The position numbers were made by a program, and so were the translations under genes. This document shows, one piece after another, positions 35,904 through 46,119 of a stretch of DNA of 64,000 nucleotides. Below the pieces are notes generated by a model. That model saw only the letters and a program-made list of their open reading frames with translations, ran no database searches and was not told the origin of the DNA. The stretch is from the NCBI GenBank assembly GCA_018524725.1, contig JAEUWP010000630.1, positions 17,013 through 81,012 of the forward strand, given 5' to 3'. This stretch comes from Podaxis mareebaensis (Eukaryota > Basidiomycota > Agaricomycetes > Agaricales > Agaricaceae). The stretch's first letter is position 1. The number at the start of each line of letters is the position of its first letter.

Positions 35904-38367
35904 TCACACACACAGTTTTCCCGCAACCTCTTCAATCAGATGTCGCACTTCCTTCTTGCCAACACCGCCATCACCTTCCCAACCATCACCTTTTCTTAAC
36001 TTGCCTTGGAGTTTTTCCTGTGCTTGTAATACCTCCAAAAGCGGTTTCAATTGTTCATCATGGAACGGCGACAATCGTAAAAATAATGCTAGCGATGCTG
36101 CTAAGCGATGAACTATTTTTGATATCATCAGAACGTAACGTTCATCCGCGAGAATGATTGTTCAAAGCAACAACTCACCAACTTCTTCATTCCTGGTCTC
36201 TCGGCCCAAAGCCTCAACAACCGCACTAACGAGTTCTATTTCCCACTCTTCATCCTCGCCAAGGACATCCGCACGAATGTCTCTCCCATTCTTCACCGCT
36301 TCGACCCTGCCACTTTGTAGCCAAGCTCCAACATTGAACGCTAGGCTCGCAGCCGCAGTCCCTACTACGGCATCTTCGTACAGTAAACTCTGCACAAGCA
36401 CTGACGTCAAATTTGGCTTGGCCCGACTATCGGTCAGAAGCGCCCGAGACAAGGCAGGGCTCGAGAAAGCATTGCAAAGCAGTCGGAGAACAGTCAAAAG
36501 GTAATTTCTTGTACCTTTGGTAGAACCAGATTGGAGCACCTCGATAGCCTTCGGAAGGATGGCGCCTATTGGTCCGCCCCATGGGGAAGTCGATGGGGCT
36601 GTGGCCCATGAGCCAGTAGCTGGATCAAGGGACGCTAGTCGCCACATGTCAATCAGTGGGAAAAGTACTTCCGCAGGGAGAACTGTAATCAAAGCTGCCG
36701 TAGCTTGATTCCAGGAATGTAGCATTGCGGGTGTGCTGGAAATTGGAGCCGCTGAGGCCGTAACTCCGTTGGGCGGTGCTTTGGGAGAGGTAAACCGGAC
36801 CTTCAGGTATGGCGCGAAGCTCTTTGATATAACAGATTTAATCTGATCTGGAGTCGGGTTCACTGTTGCAGGCCATGACACCTCATCTATGAAGGAAAAA
36901 AGCTTGGAGACCACGTTATCTACTGCTGGTACCTGGGTGAATAAAATCGGCTTCAATGAGAGCTTCTGGATGTTTGGAAGATTGAGCCGGGTGTGGGGAT
37001 GCGCTGCAGGGAGTAAGCACCTAGGGATTAGCCCCCAGCAGATAGTCATCTAATCAGCTTGCTTACGCGGGTATGCCTCAAATATAAGAAGGTCGACCTG
37101 TGTCCTGAGCTCAGCCGCATCAGCTCCCTTCAGTTCCGCTTTCTAGAAACATGAGCGACAAAGGTTAGCTCAGGACATTCATCTCCACCTCGGCAACACA
37201 GCTATACTCGCCTTCTGACCGTCCAAGAAAAAGTAGAAGGTAGGCGTAGCCCTGATATTCCACTGCGCAGCAAGGTTTCTACCGAGGCCAACGTCGATGT
37301 CAATCTTGGCGAACGCGACTCCCTGCCGCCCATCATGCGGACCCTTCTCCTCGGCCAACCGCTCGAATATCGGCTCTATCATTCGGCACGGAGGACATGT
37401 TTGGCTTGTGAATAATGCCGCGGCTGCTCGGTGGGACTTTAGGAAAGAGTCAAATGACGGGGGGTTGGTGATCACATGCATCGGTGCCGTGATCGATGAG
37501 CTCTCAGCCGGATGAGAGCTGGGGGCGGAAATGGATGGTGGTGCTTGAGCTTGGTTGGCTACGGACTGGAGAACAGAAGCAGCGAGTTGAGTATCTGTTT
37601 GCGCCTGTGACGGTGTGATGGCGGGTGCACCCGCAGGTAGTTGACCTGGAACTGGACGCCTAAACATAGCGTCAATCGTTGGCCGGAGTGCGACCCCGAA
37701 AGGTGTGGACAAGAAGTCGCTTGGGAGATCTATGCCATGTCAGGTTAAATTCTTGTGGAGTTAAGAGAGTACAAACCCTTGATGAAGTCAGGTATGGATC
37801 CTCCAGTAAGAAAGCCAACGACGTCATTGGTGAAAGAGTTGCAATTGAAGTCTGGCCATTGAGTGATTAGTATGGACGAGTGAGTAAAGAGTCCTTGCGT
37901 CGACTTGCCCAGCAAGTGATACTGCCGTAGGTGAGCCAAGTTTGATCTCTAGTTGTATAGGATGACGTACTTTATCGGCGGTATAATGTTCCCTCATCTC
38001 CTCTAAATATTCGTTAAACGTCTCCTCATCAATGGCCGTTTCGCCCATGTCGATTATCTGCAAAGGCTGGCCATGCTGTTGCCGCATGAGCTGTCAGAGG
38101 AATCTTAGGGCGAAGAGTGTAGGTGGAATCTTACATGAGACTGACCAGGTCGAGTAATATTGATGCCCTGTCCATAGAATATTTCTTTTCCGAATACAAC
38201 AACGGACGTGTGCCTTGATCCACCATAGTTGAGGATATGACGCGCTGTAGAAAGTCCGACAAGCCTTACCAAATGCCGTCTATTTGCCGTCCAGTGAGTT
38301 GCCTAGAGAGTGAACGCGCCATGCCATTGCTGAGGTCATAGACGTAGAGCTTGACAGAGGTGGACAT
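35904..38367 (-). CDS. PPPDE peptidase-thioredoxin-PUL fusion protein
   Basis: Nine exons: 38367-38270, 38213-38135, 38090-37971, 37921-37909, 37851-37777, 37729-37212, 37142-37067, 37003-36179 and 36112-35904 (670 aa). Residues 1-150 form a PPPDE (DeSI-type) deubiquitinase/deSUMOylase domain with the catalytic His in [11 protein letters not shown] (about 34) and Cys in [10 protein letters not shown] (about 107). A Pro/Ala/Ser linker leads to a thioredoxin fold with CPPC (about 240-243) and the cis-proline RATPTFYFF strand. The last ~330 residues form a helical PUL domain, which binds Cdc48/p97 in other proteins. Together this suggests ubiquitin or SUMO removal linked to redox state and Cdc48. 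Exon 4 is 13 nt, and introns 4 and 6 start with GC (GCAAGT, GCGAGT). The first part could act in proteasome-linked quality control, but that is inference. Confidence 0.88.
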
Positions 38368-38869
38368 TGGGAAGGTAGGATGGTTTCGAGGCTGTCGGTC
38401 GCATGCCAGTCATTTATGGAATTCAGTCATCAGCATAACTTTTAGCGCCAGACCGACGCGTAAGTGCGCCAATCCACGTGATGTGGCGAATGTTCTCGCA
38501 AAGTCGTCTCCTCGTCAATCTCACAGTCGACGACCACTTGAATTGGCTCACTGTCACTGCATTCTATCAAATTTTGGACAGTGATTTCCTTGGCTTCTTG
38601 GCTCTCTACCGGACTCCTTCACCAAAGCTCGGACGAATCCAGCATCTTTTTACCCAGATTTGATATCTTATCAGAGCCCTTCAAGCCTCTCAATCATGAA
38701 TTCATGAAGCTTGAAAATGGCTTTGAGTGCTGTATGATCTTCAGCTTTCTCGTGTACCCCTCAAGCGCTCTGTGTCAAGTATTACAACATCATTCTTCCT
38801 GACGCATTTACAAGTGTTCATCCTATTTCAAGTCCAACAAAGGGGCTGAGCAGACGCCCTGCAACAGGC
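38368..38869. other. Intergenic: PPPDE promoter and DUF427 3' flank
   Basis: Contains the upstream region of the PPPDE-fusion gene, with a CCACGTGATGTGG E-box-like palindromic patch at about 38475. The plus frame 38478-38663 has no motif. Confidence 0.35.
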
Positions 38870-39407
38870 CTAGTCTTGCTCTATTGTGACCTTGTTCTAT
38901 CAACAATATCAGTAATGGTAATCCCCTAACAGACCGGCGCCTGAAGCTTTAAGGCACACCTTGTAGAAAGCAACATATCCTTCGATCGGTTTAGCCTTGT
39001 CCGTAATCGTGCTGGGGTAGTACCTTCGCGGAGAAAGTGTAAGAACCGATATATCATTAACCCGACAAAAGGCAACTTGCCAGGCAACGTCCTTGACTTC
39101 CTTTCCATCAACTACAGCGTTGTAGTGCGAAGCAGTTCTGTCAATACCAACCCACGGCGTGAGACGAAATCCAATAACAATCGCATTTATAGAGCATCGT
39201 TTACCCTTTCCATCCGCATACGGTTCTGGTTGAGGCTTGTTAGCAAATCCCCAAAGAGTAGTTCAGCGGTAGGCACTACTGGGTGTTTGAATTGCTCAGT
39301 TCGTTCTTGGACACGGAATCCGGAGGGAAGTAGTGATTGCCCTCGACAACGATGGTGTTGTCAGACTGGGCGAGCAAGTGGCCATCGAGAGTAACTTTGA
39401 CTGTCAT
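38870..39407 (-). CDS. DUF427 domain protein
   Basis: Five exons, 39407-39280, 39225-39205, 39137-39081, 39023-38960 and 38896-38870, give 98 aa, the usual size for a single-domain DUF427 protein. Family marks in order are DNTIVVEGNHYFPPDSV, TVCGWKG (normally CPWKG), ASHYNAVVDGKEVKDVAWYY, KPIEGYVAFYK and a short acidic tail. DUF427 proteins are small beta-rich cytosolic proteins of unknown function. Exon 2 has only 21 nt and exon 5 only 27 nt. Intron 3 is GC-AG (TG/GCAAGT at 39081/39080), the only solution that keeps the AWYYP motif. The Pro-to-Gly change in the CPWKG motif is unusual. Confidence 0.85.
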
Positions 39408-39614
39408 CGTGAGGGATATGGTAGGTAGGAAGACTCAAATTGAGAGTACCGATAATCCGTGAGCTTATTCTTACGCATCCCAGTTGATTACAAAGGATGG
39501 CGATGGGTTTCTCATGGTGACATCACACTTGGCCTCAGGCGAGTATATGGGGTTAGCGAGGTATGTGTATCATCAGCAGACTGTATATTCAGAAACCGAG
39601 TCCAATCTCGACAA

Positions 39615-41447
39615 TCAACCTTTCACAACAACGTTACTCGAGAAATCCCGCTCAGTGATATTCATCTCCTCCAATGTGGTGGCATATGCTTCCGTGTCCT
39701 TAAACCAAATTTGCCTCAAACCAACATCCGAGACAAGGGCACCTCCTACACCGTCCGCCATTGCTGCAGTAGTGCCACGCGAACGAACAGCAATGTTCCA
39801 TAAACTGACATTACGAATAGGTCCAATAACACCCGCAGTGCCAGCTTGGACGAAAATTGCGAGCCAGGTTTGGTGTCCATCATTATCACCGTGCATGTTC
39901 AGTGCTCATTTTTGTGAATTGGATTCCATCGACCGCCGCACTACCCCACTGCGGAAAGGAGGCTATTAGTGGACTATGCGAAGGAAAGGAATACATACGT
40001 ATGGTGAATTCCGAGTCCAACAGCGGCATTATACACAGTTCCGTATTCGAAGCGCACCATTTGCTGGTCTTCCCACACGCCCTGTCCGACTTTGAAGCCG
40101 TAGCAATGTGTCCAAGCGAAGTTATTGGAGAAAGTGATACTATATAGAGTCTGCGGGTTGCCGGAGTAGTTTACAGCGATGCCTTCAGATTTCGGCCATG
40201 TCTTAGTGCTGAAGGAATTGTCAAGGGATATTCCAATGGAATTTCGGACCATGACACCGTTCAAGCGACAAACTCAGCATAGACCTCTTGTTCAGACCAA
40301 ATTGGTACCCATTGTTGGGATTCTTGGACGTCAATTACGTCGTTCTACGCGTAGAAGTCAGTTCGGGGGTAGAATCATGGATCACCTCAGTGACTCGCCT
40401 CACTGAGATCCATTCGGTTCAGGATCTTGGCATGGTCGATTAAAACATGGCTGGAGCTCGTTGGCATCAAGGACCAAGATCCTCCGTCGCATATGATAGG
40501 CTCATCAAAGGAGAAACGAGCCGTTAATCGGAACGACTGCATGGGCAATGAACTTTCCAGTTTTCTGCGCATAGTCACCCAGCACGTCGATTGTGCCTCG
40601 ACCATGTATCTTCACATCGTGTGACCCAAACGCGGTGCGAATCCACTCGGTCTCATCTAGGTCCTGAGATGATTTATGCCAGTCGGCCGTGTAGTCTGCG
40701 CGGTTCCCCGTAAAACGTAGAGTGGAGCCAGCGGAGAGATAGGGGGAGGTGCTTGAGGGAAGGATAGGGTTTCCGACTTAATAGATTCCAGGCGGGACGT
40801 AGATGATGCTTCCTTGCCCCTGGAACCGGCAGCTTGGATCGCGTTGTTGAGTACAGCAGTTGTGACCGTCTTCCCGGAGGCATCTGCACCATATTGCGTG
40901 ACAGCGTTGGAGATGCCAGATCCAGAACCTGGTGGAATATCAGTCTCGAGTGGGTCAGCAGCGAGAATGGGCTCCTCTACTCTGTCCAACTTGACAATGA
41001 TGTACTGAGGACTTTCCATTGTAAAGGTCAGTGTGTTGCTTGAGATGACTCCCGAGTCGTCATAGCCATAATCGTGAGGGCTAGTGGTGAATGAAGATAT
41101 CGAGGACTGTTGTGTAGATGTGATCTTGATTACTGCAGCACCCTCTGCGAACGCAGAGTGGGTGTATGCATAGCCATCAAATGCTGCGTGTTTTTTCGAG
41201 TGTGTTTCAAGCCGATCCTAATCCACAAAAGGACGCACCTGTTATGGGGACGCTCTGGCCGTTTACAGTCAGAGTAAAATATCCCGACCGGGGACAAATC
41301 GAAGGGGGATTATACACTTGGAGAACCGTAGCCAACACATAATAGGCACAAGCCAGAATTGTCCCAACTGTTGTCGCTGATACTGTTCCACATGCACATC
41401 AGTGTACAGTCGATCAGAAAGAGAAACGACCACCAACCAAGGGCCAT
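39615..41447 (-). pseudogene. Broken secreted pectin-lyase-like (GH28-type beta-helix) gene
   Basis: Reads from a probable signal-peptide exon (ATG 41447) through a beta-sandwich-like N-terminal part, then AVTQYGADASGKTVTTAVLN, a VPPGIY strand, SAGSTLRFTGN, KIHGRGTID, a MDLSENDVIDVQES stretch after a GC-AG intron, ISLDNSFSTKTW, GVWEDQQMVRFEY and NVSLWNIAVRS near the end. That order is typical of fungal pectin-lyase-fold proteins related to polygalacturonases. The frame is broken at several places: a one-base loss near 40820, a stop after GIY near 40780, another shift near 40525, no workable junction near 40300 and a shift near 39900. It is therefore probably inactive, unless the assembly has errors. 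A secreted, plant-wall or polysaccharide-acting role is what the intact family would suggest. Confidence 0.7.
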
Positions 41448-41773
41448 GGCGAGTTTAGCTGATCAAACAGGAATGGTAGGAACACTCTGGTATAAGCGGT
41501 CGATATAAACACACGCGGAAGATATACATGTTGCGAGGCAAGAACGAAGCATCGAGTTGAACTGCGAGCGTCAAAAGGCCGAGCTCCTTCAGTTCAATAA
41601 AAATTATTAATGTTGTGTTTCCTATCTCATATCCCCGTATCTCTGTGAAGTGATAATGTTTAGTGCCTTGAGTACTATATGCTACAATTGAGAAATGCTC
41701 GTTAGGTTAAGAATGAAGGCACAATAAGTCAATCAAGCCCGATAAGAATAGTGAGGGGGTATCAATTTCAAGT

Positions 41774-42913
41774 TCAAAATTCATCTTGGGTGTCATATTC
41801 ATCGTCATCCGTTATGCCATGCTGGAATTTCCAAAAACGTGAGCACAAAACGTCCGTATGTGTGGTTTAGAAGTTACCTCGGCCTTCCATTGCCTCATAA
41901 ACTTCCTTGTTGATTGCAGTATCGAATCACCCGTTCCACTCTTGTCCCCTCCAAACCCAGTCTGTTCGCACAATAAGCAACATGCACGAGCAAGTGCTCT
42001 CTCTTTCTGAGCAATCAAACGAGCCACCTTGAGAGTCCTTCCACCTTCAGCCTTCAGCCTCCGAACAGCAAGCTCCATCACTCTATCATATTTCTTGAGG
42101 GCTTCTTCAGCCAAGCGCACGGCATTTTCAGCGCGAGAATCCGTCGATGGATCGTTAGCTTCCTCGGCGAGCGTCATTGTGACAGGGTATATAGGATGTT
42201 CCTCAGACCCTCGGGAGGACCATCCATCGTGATGATGATCGACGTCCGAGATGAAGCCATCAACAATGCGGTACAAAATAGCGAAGGTAATGCGGCCCAG
42301 GCCTGTTATGCGCCGGCGTGTACCTGGTATCTTGGCCTTCAGCAAGTTCTAGGGACGATCCGGATCCGTTAGCCTCAAAATCCATGAAAAGAACAGTGAA
42401 TATTGAACCTCGATGCCTGTTACTGCGAAATCCAGTTCTTCCAACCATCTTAAATATAGTTCCGTCTCGATGATCCGGTCCCTCTTATCCACACGCTTCT
42501 TAACGTTAATTTTGACACTATGGAGCAGGCTTTGGACGGATTGTGCTAGGGGCTTTCCTGAGACGGACATCAGAACAGTGGGATCGAAGCCTGCAAGACA
42601 CGCACCGTAGGGTAAGGCTCTGAGCTCACTGATGGTGGAGTCGTCCGCATCTGAGCGGCAACGTTTCAATGAGGTGCAGAGATCAACCACTTGTGGTTCG
42701 CCACAGGTCTTCCTTGGTGCGACTTTGATAACTAGTCTGGGTGAATGCAGGGTATACTGTTGGGCAGGCTAACATACTGCGACATGAAGCAGGTGTATTT
42801 TCACTTGGACAGGGCGAGCTAATATCTCTGCGAGGGCGTTTTCGTGGAGTGACATATTCTTCTGTCCCACTAGAGTATACGCTGAAAGGCCGCTTCGACG
42901 AGGTTACAGGCAT
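41774..42913 (-). CDS. Unknown protein with a nuclear-localisation-like motif
   Basis: Four exons, 42913-42778, 42731-42409, 42348-41878 and 41821-41774, give 325 aa. The N-terminus carries TPRKRPRRD, a good basic nuclear localisation signal. The middle part contains basic helices (VKINVKKRVDKRDRIIETEL, then WLEELDFAVTG). The C-terminal half is a long charged helix (RAENAVRLAEEALKKYDRVM and ARLIAQKERALARACCLLCE) that may form a coiled coil, and the tail is acidic (GITDDDEYDTQDEF). I do not recognise a family. All three introns have good borders and preserve the frame. The gene is divergent from nothing: its neighbours are the pectin-lyase pseudogene and the ligase pair, all on the same strand. 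Confidence 0.6.
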
Positions 42914-43034
42914 TGGAGCGACAAGGTGAACAAGACGCGAAATGCGCGTATAATCAACATTCTTTATGGCAGGCTCAACCGCGTCAGTCACGTGAGTATA
43001 TTAATTAACCAACCCCTAACTACATACGCGTGGG

Positions 43035-45800
43035 TCACAACTTAGCCTTGGCTTTTTGCAGATGTTTCAGTTCCTTTGCGCGATCACGAAGCACCCTTCG
43101 TAGCAGCTTCCCACTCGGAGAAGTAGGGATTACATCTACAAATTCGACTCCACCTGCGAGATGCTTATAAGCGACCTTATTGTCAGCAACGTGCTGGATG
43201 AACGGTTGGTTCAGTTCTGTTACGACAGTCGTAGATAGGATACGCGTACCTTCACAATAGATGCTCGAATTTTCTCGGCTTCTCTAGGATCACGAGCGGC
43301 CCGCTTGGCTGCATTCGCTGTCAATACAACGAAAGCCACTGGAACCTCACCGCCTGATTGTCACCAGTTAGTATACTGCTCAGCACAATGATGAATAGAC
43401 AAACTATAATCATCTGGTACGCCGACCACACACGTATTGCTCACATCCTCGTGCTCCAATATGCACCCTTCAAGCTCGGCAGGGGCGACCTGGAATCCTT
43501 TGACCTGAGAGAGAAGTTTTCTGTATCAAATTAGAAATGCTGGGCACCGCTAGTTCCTCACCTTCATAATTTCCTAACGCGACGGAAACGAAATAAGTTC
43601 GTGTAGCCAACAGGGATATACAACACGGACCTTCAAACGGTCAAGAACCCATACCTCACCGTTCCTATCGATCTTTACCTCGTCACCAGTCCGAACCCAA
43701 CTGCTCAAGAAAATGAGAAAGCGTCGTGGAACGAGAGTAACAAAAACGCACCCATCAACGAAAGTCTCTTTCGTCCTGGACGTGCATAATTATAATTTCA
43801 GTCTTACGACCTCGCCAACTTTGAGACAGACTTACGCTTCCGGGTTGTTCAGGTAGCACAATGCATTCGATGGTGACCAGGTAATTAGCTCACCGGATTC
43901 ATCATAGCCTGCCAGCGACCCATCCTGCTTAACGATTCTGGCAATTGTCCCTGGTAGCATCGTTCCACTACCTTACAACATGATGAGCCCATCTCATCCC
44001 ACTACGTAGGAAAGTTTACTCACTTCCGGATATGCCCCGCTTCCGCTCTATGGGCCACATCGTAGTCGCGGTACAAGTTTCTGTCATTCCTGCAATGACA
44101 AATCAGCTGCAGTCTCAGCATTGGCAAGTCACGGGCACTTACCATATGCCTGGCCAATGTGCGCATTGGGCAAAAGCGCAAACAACTGTTGGTTCAACTC
44201 ATGGGAGAGGGGTGCGGCACCGCACATGATCATTCTGACACATTCATGAAGCTTGTAGTTTTTGACCGCTGGGTGCTAACGGCGAACTCAATAAATAACT
44301 TTTTAGTGTGAAAACATTATGAAACCGAACCTTGCAGAGCAACACGACCATAGGCGGAACCAAGCTGATCAACTGCTTGAGAAGAGCCAAAGACAGTAAC
44401 TAAGAGTACTCACAATAAGTGGGTGATCTTGTGCCGTATTATACTGTTCAACATCTCTACGAAGTTGAACCTTGGAACGACAACCAGTGACATCTGACGC
44501 CAGTCAATGCATCGCTGAGTTTACGTGTTCTCTATAGCACCATGAGAAAGACCTACGCCACAAAATAGGACGTAATGTAACTAGAAATCGAGCTTTCAAC
44601 ATGGCGGGCGAAGGAGCTGACGAAAAGATACGCACGTTTATGACCAAACCGTATATATCTGTCGGGATGAAGTTAATACCTTTCGAACACTCCATTGTTC
44701 TGCCACCTACGATAGAAGGGTAGGACTAATGCTCATATGAGCTCTTGAGATCATAGAGGGAAAGTGCAACCCTGGACGCACCTCCAATTGCGACATCTCC
44801 CGGCCGGTACCGACGATCCTCCCAAGCACAGTAGTCCTCATTCACGCGGTTGTGGACAGCTATCTGTATGACGTTGGCAATAGGAGCGTAGTGCGGAATT
44901 GCGACAGCCTTGTGGAGAACAGTGAAGCTCGGGATGCAGTAGGGAATAAGAGAAACTCTCACCTTGGGTCGACCAGTGGTTCCTGAAGAGAAACTGAGGA
45001 AAGCCAGCTTGGTCTTGCCTTCACCAGGTTTGAGCTTTCTCTCCCGGAAAGCTGGAGCATGGGTACGGCCAAGCTGCACCATATCCTCAACAGAAACTTT
45101 AGGAGCGCCCAACGAGTCCCCCGTGTTGAACACGAGTACGCGGTCGGAGGATAGCCCATGCTGCTGGGCAGCAGCCTCAGCCACAGAAAGACCATCTGGG
45201 TGGGCAATGATAACGGTTGCTTTAGTGGCTTGTAGCTGATAAAGTAATTCGTTTGTAGAGAAGTCCGGATTCGCGCCACTGAGGACTTTTGTTACGAGGG
45301 CTCCGGCTAGTGGTTCAGAAGACTCACGATATTATACCACCAAGTTTGTGGACAGCCCAAATTGCGACGGGATAATCTGGACAAAGTCAACCAACCATTA
45401 GTTCGAATTAGCACAACCGGATCAAGGTAAGACTAACCAATGTGGTTGCGACTGAACAGAAGGACTAGATGTTGTCAGACTCTACACAGAGTGTGCTCGG
45501 AGGATCCATCCCCTCACCCACATCGTCTTCACCAACACCATATTTATATCGCAATGCACTAGCCAGAGCGGAGGTCCGGTCACGAAGCTTGCGACCTGCT
45601 CAGCAACCTTAATTCCTCCCATAACAAACCACACTCACTTCCTGTTCGCTAAATGACCTGCCTGCCGCGTCCTCTATAATCCACGGTGTTCCTCTCTTCT
45701 TGTTCGGCCTTGCAGGATGAATGGAATCGAAGAGAAACTGACCAAGGGTCTGGTCATCAGGAATGTGGTGGAGAAGTGGTCGTAGCGAGTGAATTTCCAT
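43035..45800 (-). CDS. Peroxisomal 4-coumarate:CoA-ligase-like acyl-CoA synthetase A
   Basis: Twenty exons give 576 aa: 45800-45639, 45587-45518, 45464-45438, 45376-45328, 45278-44963, 44908-44782, 44725-44711, 44658-44636, 44580-44557, 44493-44414, 44364-44331, 44275-44143, 44089-44024, 43971-43836, 43775-43752, 43700-43631, 43573-43562, 43504-43405, 43353-43250 and 43193-43035. The adenylation core is complete: LSFSSGTTGRPK (about 197-208), YGMTET (about 353), GWVRTGDE (about 429), DRLKEIMKVKGFQVAPAELE and the catalytic lysine in SPSGKLLRR (about 553). The C-terminus is AKL, a canonical PTS1 signal, so import into peroxisomes is expected. The family activates aromatic or medium-chain acids to CoA thioesters via acyl-AMP. 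Several exons are extremely short (15, 23, 24 and 12 nt). Confidence 0.92.
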
Positions 45801-46119
45801 GATTCCGGCGTAGGGGGTGAAAAGGTACGAAAGCGCAATGACACGCCGTCTACTGAACACTCGATGGATTTAACTGCTGCTGCGCGCTACTTTGCACAAG
45901 GCATCACTACTATGAGAACATTTGGTCGCGTGACAAGGTCAAGTGGGGCAGGCGTCTTCCTTACGAGGTAAATTCCATAAATATTGCCCGCTTATGAACG
46001 AAACCGGCCGGCACCCTCTCCCACCACGCATGTCTCCAGCGAGATTTATTGTCAGTTAGAATACAGGAGGATTACATTATGCTCTACGCGCCCATTCATA
46101 TTCACAATTCACGTTTCCT
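45801..46119. other. Spacer between the two acyl-CoA ligase genes
   Basis: About 320 bases from the ATG of ligase A to the stop of ligase B; it must hold the 3' end of B and the promoter of A. No further gene or repeat is visible. Confidence 0.6.
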
